Source: CAZKDV01 sp964551645 (GTDB lineage: Bacteria; Bacteroidota; Bacteroidia; Bacteroidales; DTU049). From it: DNA of 36,039 nucleotides. Position numbers and translations under genes: made by a program. The notes below the pieces were generated by a model. The model saw only the letters and a list, made by a program, of their open reading frames with translations, was not told where the DNA came from and searched no databases. Location of the stretch: positions 1 to 36,039 of the forward strand of contig CAZKDV010000012.1 of the NCBI GenBank assembly GCA_964551645.1. Reading direction: 5' to 3'. Shown piece by piece: positions 1 to 8,600 of this stretch (the stretch's first letter is position 1; every line of letters starts with the position of its first letter).

Positions 1-65
1 TAAATCTATTAATTTTGTATCGAAAACCTGTAACGGTTATTTAGGACGATACATTGATTTAAATG

Positions 66-1403
66 CTATAAAACTCCTAAATCAATCATAGTGTTAGCCA
101 CTTTCACAAAGCCTGCAATGTTAGCACCTTTAACATAGTTTACATACCCGTCAGCTTCGGTTCCGTGTTTTACACAAGCAGCATGAATATTAATCATAGT
201 TTGTTGAAGTCTTTCTTCAACTTCTTCTTTTGTCCAGCTAAGTTTCATAGAATTTTGTGTCATTTCAAAACCTGATGTTGAAACACCGCCTGCATTAACA
301 GCTTTACCAGGAGCAAAGTTTATTTTTGCTTTTTGAAAAACAGCAATAGCTTCAGGTGTTGAAGGCATATTAGCACCTTCAGCAACAAATGTACAGCCAT
401 TTTTTACTAAGTTTTCAGCATCTTCTTCTCCTAATTCATTTTGAGTTGCACATGGCATAGCTAAATCGCATTTTACTTCCCATGGTCGTTTATTAGGGAT
501 AAATTTAGCACTTGGAAATTCTTTTGCGTAAGGAGCAACGATATTTTGGTTAGTAGCTCTTAATTTAGTCATATATTCAATTTTTTCTCCAGAAATTCCA
601 TCTGCATCATAAATATATCCATCAGGTCCACTTATTGTAACAACTTTAGCTCCAAGTTGATTAGCTTTGCTAACAGCTCCCCATGCAACTTGACCAAATC
701 CTGAAATACAAACAGTTTTTCCGTTTAATGTTTGACCTTGAGCTTTTACCATTTCTTGAGCAAAATAAACAGCACCAAAACCAGTTGCTTCAGGTCTAAT
801 TAAGCTACCACCCCAATTTAATCCTTTTCCTGTAAATACGCCTGTGTGTTCTCCAGCTAATTTTTTGTACATTCCGTACATATATCCTACTTCGCGTGCT
901 CCAACACCAATATCTCCAGCAGGAACATCAGTTTCAGGTCCAATAATTTTCCAAAGTTCAAGCATGTAAGCTTGGCAGAATCGCATTATTTCATTAGGTG
1001 ATTTTCCTGTTGCATCAAAATCAGCACCACCTTTTGCACCTCCCATTGGTAGAGACGTCAAACTGTTTTTAAATATTTGTTCAAAACCTAAAAACTTTAA
1101 AATACTTAGGTTAACACTTGGATGAAAACGAATTCCGCCTTTGTAAGGTCCAATAGCGTTGTTATACTGTACTCTGTACCCGCGATTTACTTGTACTTTT
1201 CCACTATCGTCAACCCAAGCTACTCTAAAACTTAATACTCTGTCAGGCTCTACGATACGCTCAATTATTCCAGCTTCTTCATATTTAGGATTTTCGTTCA
1301 CTAAATCTTGAATTGATTCAAGAACTTCGTGTACTGCTTGAAGATATTCTGCTTCTCCTGGATTTTTGCGTTCTAGTTCCGCCATAATTTTTTCTACGTT
1401 CAT
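66..1403 (-). CDS. gdhA: Glutamate dehydrogenase (hexameric, NADP-type family)
   Basis: Catalyses reversible reductive amination of 2-oxoglutarate to glutamate in the cytosol, linking ammonia assimilation to carbon metabolism. The 445-residue length is that of the small hexameric family. The substrate domain has the glycine-rich PMGGAKGG signature with catalytic Lys at about 124 and the PAGDIGVG motif with Asp at about 164. A Rossmann nucleotide-binding loop (GFGQVAWG) follows at about 235-242. The start is the ATG giving MNVEKIMAEL, about 35 bases downstream of a TAnnTTTG box, which suggests its own promoter. NADP preference is assumed from the family; the residues after the second strand (SGPDG) do not settle NAD versus NADP. 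Nothing looks truncated. Identification is very secure. Confidence 0.97.
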   Translation of the reverse strand: MNVEKIMAELERKNPGEAEYLQAVHEVLESIQDLVNENPKYEEAGIIERIVEPDRVLSFRVAWVDDSGKVQVNRGYRVQYNNAIGPYKGGIRFHPSVNLSILKFLGFEQIFKNSLTSLPMGGAKGGADFDATGKSPNEIMRFCQAYMLELWKIIGPETDVPAGDIGVGAREVGYMYGMYKKLAGEHTGVFTGKGLNWGGSLIRPEATGFGAVYFAQEMVKAQGQTLNGKTVCISGFGQVAWGAVSKANQLGAKVVTISGPDGYIYDADGISGEKIEYMTKLRATNQNIVAPYAKEFPSAKFIPNKRPWEVKCDLAMPCATQNELGEEDAENLVKNGCTFVAEGANMPSTPEAIAVFQKAKINFAPGKAVNAGGVSTSGFEMTQNSMKLSWTKEEVEERLQQTMINIHAACVKHGTEADGYVNYVKGANIAGFVKVANTMIDLGVL

Positions 1404-1437
1404 AACATCATAATTTAAAAGTTAATAAATATACTTG

Positions 1438-1445
1438 CAAAGTTA
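1438..1445 (-). promoter_or_regulatory. -7 promoter element upstream of gdhA
   Basis: Read on the minus strand this is TAACTTTG followed by C, matching the Bacteroidota TAnnTTTG -7 box. It lies about 35 bases before the gdhA start codon. No clear TTG/TTTG -33 box is visible at 17-23 bases upstream, so the call rests on the -7 element and its position. Confidence 0.45.
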
Positions 1446-1582
1446 AGTGAATATATTGATTATAAATATAAAAATGCAATAATTATTTTACTTAATATGA
1501 GAATTTTATAGCTTATACGCACCATTGTTAATATCTTTATGTTTTGGAATAGGAATACATACAATAATTTGTGAAAACTTTG

Positions 1583-2797
1583 CTAAAATTCTACTATGCT
1601 ATTAAACATCTTTAGAGCATATTGGTCTGACATCAATGAAATATACATAATTACAGCTTTAATAAAGTCTTCGTTATTATTGTATCTATATACAATAGGA
1701 ATATCATATTGTAATTTTTGTTTTTGGGTAATTGATAAATCAGAGTAGCAAACGAACCACCTTTTAAAATTTCGTGTAAGTTCTGGATAAAAGCGTTTAA
1801 CGGTCTCATATTTATCGCCAAATAGAAAAGTGTCAATTAGTACTTTATATATAGTTTCAATAATTAATTTAGCATATTCATTGTAGTAGTTAAGTCTTTG
1901 GTGCTTATATATGTGTTTGTAATTATATTCTTTAATTGCTACCATCAAGTTAAAGTATTTATCTGAAAAAGTTAGTCCATTTTGTGGACTACTATTTTTG
2001 CATAAATCAAGGACAAAGCCATGTACAAGATTAGTTGTATTAATGGTAATAATATCAGAGCCATACTCCTCGGCTAAGGCTTCTTTTAGTTCAGTAAGTT
2101 GTTGTTTGTCAAGTATTTTTAGCTTAATAGCATCTTCTATATCTCTACCAAGATAAGCAATTTTATCGGCAATTTTAACCACACAAGCTTCCCATGTGTA
2201 GGGAGCATATTGATTTGGTGCAGTAATTTTATATAAATCAATCATTTCATTTCTTGGAAACAATCCATTTTCATCAATTTCTCCACAGTGTGATATAAGT
2301 CCATCTCTAACAGCATAGGTTAAATTTAAATTACTTTGTTTTCCATCAAGTCCAGCAAGTGTTTCAATGTAGTCAGCAACAAACAAGGAGTTTTGTTCAT
2401 GCCAAAAATTATTGTTAATTTCTTTGTTTAAGATATTATTAATAATTTTTTCTCCTTGATGCCCAAAAGGTGCATGTCCGATGTCGTGTCCTAATGCAAT
2501 TGCAGTAGATAAGTCAGAGTTTAAACCTAATTCATTTGAAATAGTATTACTAATTGCAGATACATGATGAACATGTTCAATTCGTGTGCACACATGATCA
2601 TTTTTTGTTCCAAAAAAAACTTGAGTTTTATGTTTTAATCTTCTATATGCGTTGCAGTGAAGCAAACGATTGAAGTCCCTTGAAAATTCCGAACGAATAT
2701 CATTATTTCTTTTATATAATGTATTAGCCCTACTGATAGATGCTTCCCATTTTGGGTTTCCTTCTTTTAGTGCTTGATGTATAAAAGTATTATTCAT
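1583..2797 (-). CDS. dgt: dNTP triphosphohydrolase (dGTPase-like, HD domain)
   Basis: Hydrolyses dNTPs to deoxynucleoside plus triphosphate, controlling nucleotide pools. The 404-residue product carries the HD metal site: RIEH with His at about 75, GHDIGHAPFGHQGE with His104-Asp105, and the later VKIADKIAYLGRD segment with Asp at about 211. The open frame continues 26 codons further upstream, but that extension is Lys/Tyr/Ile-rich and unlike the family. The ATG giving MNNTFIHQAL leads directly into the conserved region, so that start is preferred. It is a monocistronic-looking gene between gdhA and a divergent methyltransferase. Substrate choice within the Dgt/YfbR-like HD group cannot be read from sequence; Dgt is the closest fit by length and motif spacing. 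Confidence 0.9.
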   Translation of the reverse strand: MNNTFIHQALKEGNPKWEASISRANTLYKRNNDIRSEFSRDFNRLLHCNAYRRLKHKTQVFFGTKNDHVCTRIEHVHHVSAISNTISNELGLNSDLSTAIALGHDIGHAPFGHQGEKIINNILNKEINNNFWHEQNSLFVADYIETLAGLDGKQSNLNLTYAVRDGLISHCGEIDENGLFPRNEMIDLYKITAPNQYAPYTWEACVVKIADKIAYLGRDIEDAIKLKILDKQQLTELKEALAEEYGSDIITINTTNLVHGFVLDLCKNSSPQNGLTFSDKYFNLMVAIKEYNYKHIYKHQRLNYYNEYAKLIIETIYKVLIDTFLFGDKYETVKRFYPELTRNFKRWFVCYSDLSITQKQKLQYDIPIVYRYNNNEDFIKAVIMYISLMSDQYALKMFNSIVEF

Positions 2798-2908
2798 GTT
2801 TTTTTTTGATAAAATTACAAATAATTTATATGAATATTTTTTTATCAAATAATGATTAAATCTTGTGTTAATCATTTTTTTGTTTAAAAGTAGTATGTTA
2901 AAAAACAG

Positions 2909-2916
2909 TAAATTTG
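2909..2916 (+). promoter_or_regulatory. -7 promoter element upstream of the methyltransferase gene
   Basis: TAAATTTG followed by C fits the TAnnTTTG consensus and ends 20 bases before the ATG of the following gene, implying a very short leader. A -33 TTTG at normal spacing is not evident. Confidence 0.45.
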
Positions 2917-2935
2917 CAATATTGATTTAATTAAT

Positions 2936-3760
2936 ATGTTAAAACGGCGTTTGTATTACATGATTTCCCCTTCCCAAAGGCTTTTGCTAAGAAAAATATA
3001 TTATTTTCCGTCTTTGTTGAAAGATTTAATTTGTCGCAAAGATGGCGTTGTTTTACCTCCTAAAGCATATATTTATACAGGTAGGGGTGATTTTGAAATT
3101 ATGGGTAAAGAGTATGTCGAAAAGTTAATACGCTTAACTAATTTACATGCAGAACATAGTATTTTAGATATTGGTTGTGGAATTGGGCGATTGACTATTC
3201 CTTTAACCCAAGTTCTGAATGAAAAAGGCAGTTATGAAGGATTTGATGTAGTTAAGTTAGGAATAAATTGGTGCAAAAAACACATTGAGCCACGCTATGC
3301 TAATTTTCATTTTCAGTATATCCCGATACAAAATGACCTATATAATTTGTCTGCTATCGAAAAAGCAAAGAATATTCGATTACCATATTCAAAACAGTTT
3401 GACAGAATAGTGTTAATTTCTGTAATCACTCACATGCAGCTTGAAGATGTTAGTCATTATTTTAATGAAGCGTTTAGATTACTCAAAGATGATGGAATAT
3501 GCTTTTGTACGCTTTTTCATATTACAAATGAAATTTTGCAACAAGAAAATAATTTTTTTTTCCCACACCATTTCAATGGATATTCATTGCATAATCTCAA
3601 AGTTAAAGATGCCAACATTGGTTTTCATACTTCTTTTTTGTATGATATGATTGATAGTGCTGGACTTGAAATAACTCAACAATATGATGGGTGGTGGACA
3701 GGAAGAAATAAAGAGGCATGCGAAGATTTTCAGGATATTCTTATATTAAAGAAAAAGTAA
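2936..3760 (+). CDS. Class I SAM-dependent methyltransferase, substrate unknown
   Basis: A 274-residue protein with a Rossmann-type SAM site. Motif I is LDIGCGIGRLTIP at about 77-89, a glycine/acid loop (YEGFDVVKLGI) follows, and a later segment (FDRIVLISVITHM) fits the post-motif strands of small-molecule or glycan methyltransferases. The N-terminal 45 residues are basic and aromatic (RRLYYMI, RKIYYFPSLLKDLI) and could contact membrane or nucleic acid; no cleavable signal peptide is apparent. The C-terminus contains an FFFPHHFNGYSLHN stretch and ends in lysines. It is the first gene of a plus-strand run and is followed after 21 bases by a pirin gene. The substrate cannot be named. Confidence 0.75.
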   Translation: MLKRRLYYMISPSQRLLLRKIYYFPSLLKDLICRKDGVVLPPKAYIYTGRGDFEIMGKEYVEKLIRLTNLHAEHSILDIGCGIGRLTIPLTQVLNEKGSYEGFDVVKLGINWCKKHIEPRYANFHFQYIPIQNDLYNLSAIEKAKNIRLPYSKQFDRIVLISVITHMQLEDVSHYFNEAFRLLKDDGICFCTLFHITNEILQQENNFFFPHHFNGYSLHNLKVKDANIGFHTSFLYDMIDSAGLEITQQYDGWWTGRNKEACEDFQDILILKKK

Positions 3761-3781
3761 TTAATTTTTAAAATTTTCAAT

Positions 3782-4798
3782 ATGAATAGTAAATCAATTT
3801 TAAATAAAACACCACTTGGCTTTAATTGGAGTACACGAGATCCATTTATTTATTGCGTTCATCACAAAGACCACTATCCACAAGGTAATGCACAATTAGG
3901 ACCAAACGCATCTTTAGCTGGTCGTTATTTAGGGAATGATTTTACACTTAAAGACGGTTGGAGAATGTATCATGGCGAAACAGTACCGGGCTTTCCTGCA
4001 CATCCACATAGAGGATTTGAAACAATTACTATAGTACTGAACGGGTTTGTTGATCATTCAGATTCTTTAGGAGCAGCAGGAAGATATGGAAATGGAGATG
4101 TGCAATGGATGACAGCTGGTAAAGGAATTCAACATTCAGAAATGTTCCCACTTTTAAATCAAAATGAAACTAATTTGACAGAGTTATTTCAAATATGGTT
4201 AAATTTGCCTAAAAGCAAAAAATTTAGCAATCCATTTTACAAAATGTTTTGGGTTGAAGATATTCCAAAATATTTTGAAAAAGGGGAAGAAGGAAATGAT
4301 GTTGAAATTTTGGTTATTGCAGGAAAAATAGGAAAAGTTGAAGCTATATCGCCCCCACCTGATTCGTGGGCTTTTGATAAATCAAATGATGTGAATATTT
4401 GGTTAATTAAGTTAAATCCTTTTGCTCAATTTAATATACCTGCTTCAACCGTAGGATTAAATAGGTCTTTGTATTTTTATATTGGAGATGAAATTACCAT
4501 AGATGAAGAGAAAATTGAATCATATCATTCAGTTGAATTAATATCTAACAAAGAAATAGGTATCACTAATGGCGCAAGTGTTTCTAATTTACTGTTTTTG
4601 CAAGCAAAACCTATTCAGGAACCTGTTGTTCAACGCGGTCCTTTCGTTATGAATACTCAAGAGGAAATACAACAAACTTTTGACGATTATAGAGCTACAC
4701 AGTTTGGCGGTTGGCCATGGCAACGATATGACAATGTTCATGGGTCAGAAAAGAAAAGGTTTGCAAGATATGACGATGGAACTATGGAGGAAAAATAA
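3782..4798 (+). CDS. Pirin family protein
   Basis: A bicupin of 338 residues. The N-terminal cupin has the pirin metal-site pattern HPHRGFET (His74 and His76) followed by GKGIQHSEMF (His118 and Glu120). The spacing is nearly identical to the iron ligands known in human pirin. Bacterial pirins have been linked to quercetin dioxygenase activity and redox sensing, but the role here is not determined. The C-terminal section includes a longer-than-typical tail (FGGWPWQRYDNVHG), so the protein is somewhat longer than classic pirins of about 290 residues. It follows the methyltransferase closely and precedes nadK by 49 bases. Confidence 0.9.
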   Translation: MNSKSILNKTPLGFNWSTRDPFIYCVHHKDHYPQGNAQLGPNASLAGRYLGNDFTLKDGWRMYHGETVPGFPAHPHRGFETITIVLNGFVDHSDSLGAAGRYGNGDVQWMTAGKGIQHSEMFPLLNQNETNLTELFQIWLNLPKSKKFSNPFYKMFWVEDIPKYFEKGEEGNDVEILVIAGKIGKVEAISPPPDSWAFDKSNDVNIWLIKLNPFAQFNIPASTVGLNRSLYFYIGDEITIDEEKIESYHSVELISNKEIGITNGASVSNLLFLQAKPIQEPVVQRGPFVMNTQEEIQQTFDDYRATQFGGWPWQRYDNVHGSEKKRFARYDDGTMEEK

Positions 4799-4847
4799 AA
4801 TACTTGAAATAATATAGATCTTTAATTTGTATGTAGTATAATTATAT

Positions 4848-5729
4848 ATGGTAAAAGTTGCAATTTATTCTCGCAATTCAACTTTAAACTCAAAAGAAGT
4901 TGTAAAATCTATTATTGATAGTGTAAAGAATCATAGTGGGCAAACTATGGTATATAAACCTTATCTTCAACATTTCTCACAATTTTTTAAAAATACTGAA
5001 TTTGATGATTCTTTTTCTAAACATGATGAACTTATTAATAAGGCTGATTTTTTAATTAGCGTTGGTGGAGATGGTTCTTTGTTAGATGCCATTCACTTAG
5101 TTAAAGACAGCAATATTCCTATTTTTGGAATTAATATAGGGAAACTTGGTTTTTTGTCTAGTATTGGAGCAGATGAGATTGATAAGTCAATATTCAACCT
5201 AATTAATAAAAATTATCATATTTCTGAACGAACTCTGCTAAATGTTACTTATGTGCAAAATGGAGTTGAAAATTCATCTTTTGCATTGAATGATGTTGTT
5301 GTATCAAAAAAAGATACAAATTCAATGATAACAACGCATACTTATGTAAATAAGGCTCATTTGAACTCATATTGGTCAGATGGATTAATTATCTCGACAC
5401 CCACTGGTTCTACTGCATATTCTTTAAGTTGTTTGGGCCCTATTTTAACTCCTGATACTAATAATTTTATACTTAATCCTATTGCTCCTCATAATCTTTC
5501 AGCTAGACCAATTATTATTCCTGATAGTTCAGAAATAAAACTAATAGTAGAGGGACGACACAAGCATTTTTTTCTAACAACAGATGCAAAAACTGTATCA
5601 GTAAAAATAGGCACAGAGTTAAATATTATTAAAGAAAAATTCAATATTAGATTGATTAATTTTGCTGAAAGTAATTTTTTTCAACTAATTAAAGATAAGC
5701 TAAAATGGGGAGTAGATAAGAGAAATTAA
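4848..5729 (+). CDS. nadK: NAD kinase
   Basis: Phosphorylates NAD to NADP, the only route to NADP in most bacteria. The 293-residue protein has the diagnostic GGDGSLLDA motif with catalytic Asp at about 75. It also has the ALNDVVVS strand, and the STPTGSTAYSLS glycine/serine loop that completes the nucleotide site. The start ATG gives MVKVAIYSRN, a normal beginning for Bacteroidota NadK. A DUF6089/PorG-like outer-membrane gene follows, an arrangement familiar in this phylum where nadK sits beside envelope-assembly genes. uppS and bamA, often next in that cluster, are absent here. Confidence 0.95.
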   Translation: MVKVAIYSRNSTLNSKEVVKSIIDSVKNHSGQTMVYKPYLQHFSQFFKNTEFDDSFSKHDELINKADFLISVGGDGSLLDAIHLVKDSNIPIFGINIGKLGFLSSIGADEIDKSIFNLINKNYHISERTLLNVTYVQNGVENSSFALNDVVVSKKDTNSMITTHTYVNKAHLNSYWSDGLIISTPTGSTAYSLSCLGPILTPDTNNFILNPIAPHNLSARPIIIPDSSEIKLIVEGRHKHFFLTTDAKTVSVKIGTELNIIKEKFNIRLINFAESNFFQLIKDKLKWGVDKRN

Positions 5730-5770
5730 AATAATAAAAAAAAACAATTAGTTTTTTGAAAAAATATGTG

Positions 5771-5778
5771 TATATTTG
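5771..5778 (+). promoter_or_regulatory. -7 promoter element upstream of the PorG-like gene
   Basis: TATATTTG followed by C is an exact TAnnTTTG match, 28 bases before the ATG at 5807. A TTTG at 5755-5758 is too close (12 bases) to be a standard -33. The element argues that any in-frame codon further upstream, such as the TTG at 5756, is not the translation start. Confidence 0.45.
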
Positions 5779-5806
5779 CATGTTAATTAGTAGAAATTTT
5801 AGACTA

Positions 5807-6751
5807 ATGAAGGTTGGTAAATTAATTTTAGCTATTAGTATTGTTATACTTTTAAGTTTGCAAGAGTATTCTCATGCTCAAATATGGCATTTTCGTGACA
5901 AAAATGAATATTTTGTGGGTCTTGGTGCAACCAATTTTCTTGGGGATTTAGGAGGTACGCCTCGTATAGGTAGCGACCCTTTCAGCATGCGAGATTTAGA
6001 TTGGCCTTCAACAAGACCATTGGTTAATGTTGGTTATAGATATAAATTAGATACTCGTATGGCGCTATCCGGAAATTTATTTTTAGGACAATTAGCTGGC
6101 GACGACAGATTAACAGAAAATAAATATAGAAATAATAGAAATTTACATTTTCGTTCTCCAATTATAGAACTATCTGCACAGTTTGAACTTTTGCTAACAC
6201 AGCAAAGAGAAGGAGCTAGATATGCACTTAGAGGTGTACAAGGTTGGAGTTTCCTAAACTTTGAAAGTTATTTGCTTGTCGGTGTTGGAGGATTTTATTT
6301 TAATCCCAAAGCAAAATACAGACACCCCACAGAAGGTGATGGAAAGTGGTACGCTCTAAGACCTATAGGCACCGAAGGACAGACAATATCAGAAGATAAA
6401 AAAATGTATAGCAGATTTCAAATAGCAATTCCTTTTGGCGTAGGTATTAAATATGCTATTGATCAAAATTGGTCAATAGGTATCGAATATGGTTTGAGAA
6501 AAACATTTACCGACTACATTGACGATTGTAGTTCTGTTTATTTTGATAATCAAGCTATAAAACAACAAGGTATAGACAAAGGCGATGCATGGGCTTATTT
6601 AGCTGATCCTAGCTTAGGTTTGATAGACGGGCAAACAGTTTCTGGTGCTCAAAGGGGAGATCCTACAGACCTTGATTCTTATATGTTTGCTACAATAAAA
6701 ATTTACTATAAAATTAAGGGTGGATTTATGGAAATTCCTAAATTCTGGTAG
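5807..6751 (+). CDS. Outer-membrane beta-barrel protein, DUF6089/PorG-like
   Basis: A 314-residue exported protein. The first 24 residues form a signal peptide (KVGKLILAISIVILLSL core, ending SHAQ). The mature start has the FVGLGATNFLGDLGG segment, resembling the GxSNYLGDL hallmark of the DUF6089 barrel family that includes T9SS component PorG. Alternating aromatic/polar strands continue to the end (SRFQIAIPFGVGIKYAI; FATIKIYYKIKGG). Position after nadK supports the family. An upstream extension is possible in frame, but it would lie across a promoter element and would bury the signal peptide. Whether it serves T9SS in particular or is a general small barrel cannot be decided by eye. Confidence 0.7.
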   Translation: MKVGKLILAISIVILLSLQEYSHAQIWHFRDKNEYFVGLGATNFLGDLGGTPRIGSDPFSMRDLDWPSTRPLVNVGYRYKLDTRMALSGNLFLGQLAGDDRLTENKYRNNRNLHFRSPIIELSAQFELLLTQQREGARYALRGVQGWSFLNFESYLLVGVGGFYFNPKAKYRHPTEGDGKWYALRPIGTEGQTISEDKKMYSRFQIAIPFGVGIKYAIDQNWSIGIEYGLRKTFTDYIDDCSSVYFDNQAIKQQGIDKGDAWAYLADPSLGLIDGQTVSGAQRGDPTDLDSYMFATIKIYYKIKGGFMEIPKFW

Positions 6752-6835
6752 TCAATATTGTTTTAAAATACTTCTATTTTTTATTTTCTAATCGAATATA
6801 TTTTTAAATACTAATTTAGAGTAGCAGAATTTGTA

Positions 6836-6843
6836 TAATTTTG
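6836..6843 (+). promoter_or_regulatory. -7 promoter element upstream of glyS
   Basis: TAATTTTG followed by C matches TAnnTTTG and ends 23 bases before the glycyl-tRNA synthetase ATG. The -33 region is not obvious. Confidence 0.45.
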
Positions 6844-6866
6844 CGAAAACCTTATCGTAACTCAAT

Positions 6867-8387
6867 ATGTCAAAAAACGAAGATCTTTTTAAAAATATTA
6901 TTTCACATGCTAAGGAATACGGCTTTGTATTTCAATCGAGCGATATTTATGATGGACTTGCATCTGTGTATGATTATGGTCTTTATGGTGTCGAACTAAA
7001 AAACAATATTCGTAATTATTGGTGGAAGTCAATGGTGCAATATCACGATAATGTGGTTGGCATTGATTCAGCAATTTTTATGCACCCTACAATATGGAAA
7101 GCATCGGGGCATGTTGATGCTTTCAATGATCCTTTGATTGATAATAAAGATTCTAAAAAAAGATATAGAGCTGATGTTCTCATTGAGGATTATATACAGA
7201 AAATTGAACAAAAAATTGATAAAGAAGTTGAAAAGGCAGCTAAAAGATTTGATAATTTTGATGCTAAATTATTCAAAAATACAAATTCAAGAGTAGTTGA
7301 ATATCAAAGTCGAATTGATAGTATTGAAAAAAAGTTTAGTGATTGCATGAACGAAAACGATCTTGCCGGATTAAAAAACTTAATAGACGAGCTTGAAATA
7401 GTATGTCCAGTAAGTGGTTCGAGAAATTGGACAGATGTTAGACAGTTTAATTTAATGTTTTCAACTCAAATGGGAGCCTTAGGCGATGAGTCTTCATCTG
7501 TTGTTTATCTTAGACCAGAAACAGCACAAGGAATATTTGTAAATTTTGCTAATGTGTTGAAAACAAGCAGAATGAAGATTCCTTTTGGAATTGCTCAAAC
7601 AGGTAAAGCTTTCAGAAATGAAATTGTTGCGAGACAATTTATTTTTAGAATGAGAGAGTTTGAACAAATGGAAATGCAGTTTTTTGTTAAGCCAGGTGAT
7701 GAAATCAAATGGTTTGATTATTGGCATGGGGAAAGACTACAATGGTTATATTCGCTTGGTATTCCTAAAGAAAAATTTAGAATACATCATCATGAAAAAT
7801 TAGCACATTATGCAAATGCAGCAATAGATATTGAGTATCAATTTCCGTTTGGTTTTAAAGAATTAGAAGGGATACACTCTCGAACTGATTTTGATTTAAA
7901 GGCTCATGAAAAATATTCAGGAAAAAAACTTAGATATTTTGATGTTGAATCAAATGAAACTTATGTTCCTTATGTGGTGGAAACTTCAATAGGTTTAGAT
8001 AGAACTTTTTTGGCAGTTTTAAGTCATGCATATACAGAGGAACAACTGCAAGATAATTCAACGAGAGTTGTATTGCGTTTTGCTCCACATATTGCACCTG
8101 TTAAACTTGCTATTTTACCATTGGTAAGAAAAGATAATATGCCAGAAATTGCACATTCAATTTTTGACAAACTTAAACATAGTTTTCATTGTCAATATGA
8201 TGAAAAAGATACTATCGGAAGAAGATATAGACGACAAGATGCAATTGGAACACCATTTTGTATTACCGTTGATAATGATACTATACAGGATTCGACTGTA
8301 ACAGTTAGACATAGAGATAGTATGAAACAAGAAAAAATCTCAGTTGATAAAATTTATGAATATATAAGTACAAGTTTATTGTTTTAA
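6867..8387 (+). CDS. glyS: Glycyl-tRNA synthetase (alpha2 homodimeric type)
   Basis: Charges tRNA-Gly with glycine. At 506 residues this is the single-chain dimeric class II enzyme, not the alpha2beta2 type. Visible signatures are the N-terminal FQSSDIYDGLASVYDYG block, the RPETAQGIFVNF motif, FRNEIVARQFIFRMREFEQME (motif 2 region), and motif 3-like SIGLDRTFLAVL. The C-terminal anticodon-binding part follows (VKLAILPLVRK; GRRYRRQDAIGTPFCITVD). The start ATG is short of any upstream in-frame alternative and sits just after a -7 box. A tiny wHTH-like gene begins 11 bases downstream and is probably cotranscribed. Confidence 0.97.
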   Translation: MSKNEDLFKNIISHAKEYGFVFQSSDIYDGLASVYDYGLYGVELKNNIRNYWWKSMVQYHDNVVGIDSAIFMHPTIWKASGHVDAFNDPLIDNKDSKKRYRADVLIEDYIQKIEQKIDKEVEKAAKRFDNFDAKLFKNTNSRVVEYQSRIDSIEKKFSDCMNENDLAGLKNLIDELEIVCPVSGSRNWTDVRQFNLMFSTQMGALGDESSSVVYLRPETAQGIFVNFANVLKTSRMKIPFGIAQTGKAFRNEIVARQFIFRMREFEQMEMQFFVKPGDEIKWFDYWHGERLQWLYSLGIPKEKFRIHHHEKLAHYANAAIDIEYQFPFGFKELEGIHSRTDFDLKAHEKYSGKKLRYFDVESNETYVPYVVETSIGLDRTFLAVLSHAYTEEQLQDNSTRVVLRFAPHIAPVKLAILPLVRKDNMPEIAHSIFDKLKHSFHCQYDEKDTIGRRYRRQDAIGTPFCITVDNDTIQDSTVTVRHRDSMKQEKISVDKIYEYISTSLLF

Positions 8388-8398
8388 AAAAAAGAATC

Positions 8399-8578
8399 AT
8401 GGAAATAACAAAAATTATCATTGATACAATGAAAAAGGCTAATAAACCATTAAGTTCTGGACAAATAGCTGAATTAGCTAATGTTGACAAAAAAGAAGTT
8501 GACAAAGGGATGAAAAAACTTAAAGAAGCAGATAAAATTGAATCCCCAAAGCGTTGCTATTGGCAAGTGAAGGAATAA
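8399..8578 (+). CDS. Small winged-helix-like protein, 59 residues, unknown role
   Basis: An intact 59-codon frame starts MEITKIIIDTMKK and ends in TAA. Its layout matches a minimal winged helix. Helix 1 is IIIDTMKKA, a helix-turn-helix follows (LSSGQIAELANVDKKEVDKGMKKLKEA), and a short basic wing ends in aromatic residues (IESPKRCYWQVKE). Lys and Glu are abundant and there is no signal peptide. It lies 11 bases after glyS and 22 before mqnA in the same direction, so a shared transcript is likely. It could be a DNA- or RNA-binding regulator. The HTH reading is by pattern only, and no family name is claimed. Intactness, gene spacing and codon use like its neighbours support it as a real gene. 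Confidence 0.72.
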   Translation: MEITKIIIDTMKKANKPLSSGQIAELANVDKKEVDKGMKKLKEADKIESPKRCYWQVKE

Positions 8579-8600
8579 TAGAGCATTTAATCAAACACTG

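Noticed and set aside
10..17. TAATTTTG on the plus strand at the window start
   Set aside because: It matches the -7 pattern but no plus-strand gene follows, only the end of minus-strand gdhA, so it is probably chance in AT-rich DNA.
2798..2875. Upstream extension of the dGTPase by 26 codons
   Set aside because: The added residues are Lys/Tyr/Ile-rich and lack family similarity, while the ATG at 2797 leads straight into the conserved domain.
5756..5806. Upstream extension of the PorG-like protein from a TTG codon
   Set aside because: It would cross a -7 promoter box and bury the signal peptide; the ATG at 5807 gives a standard signal sequence.
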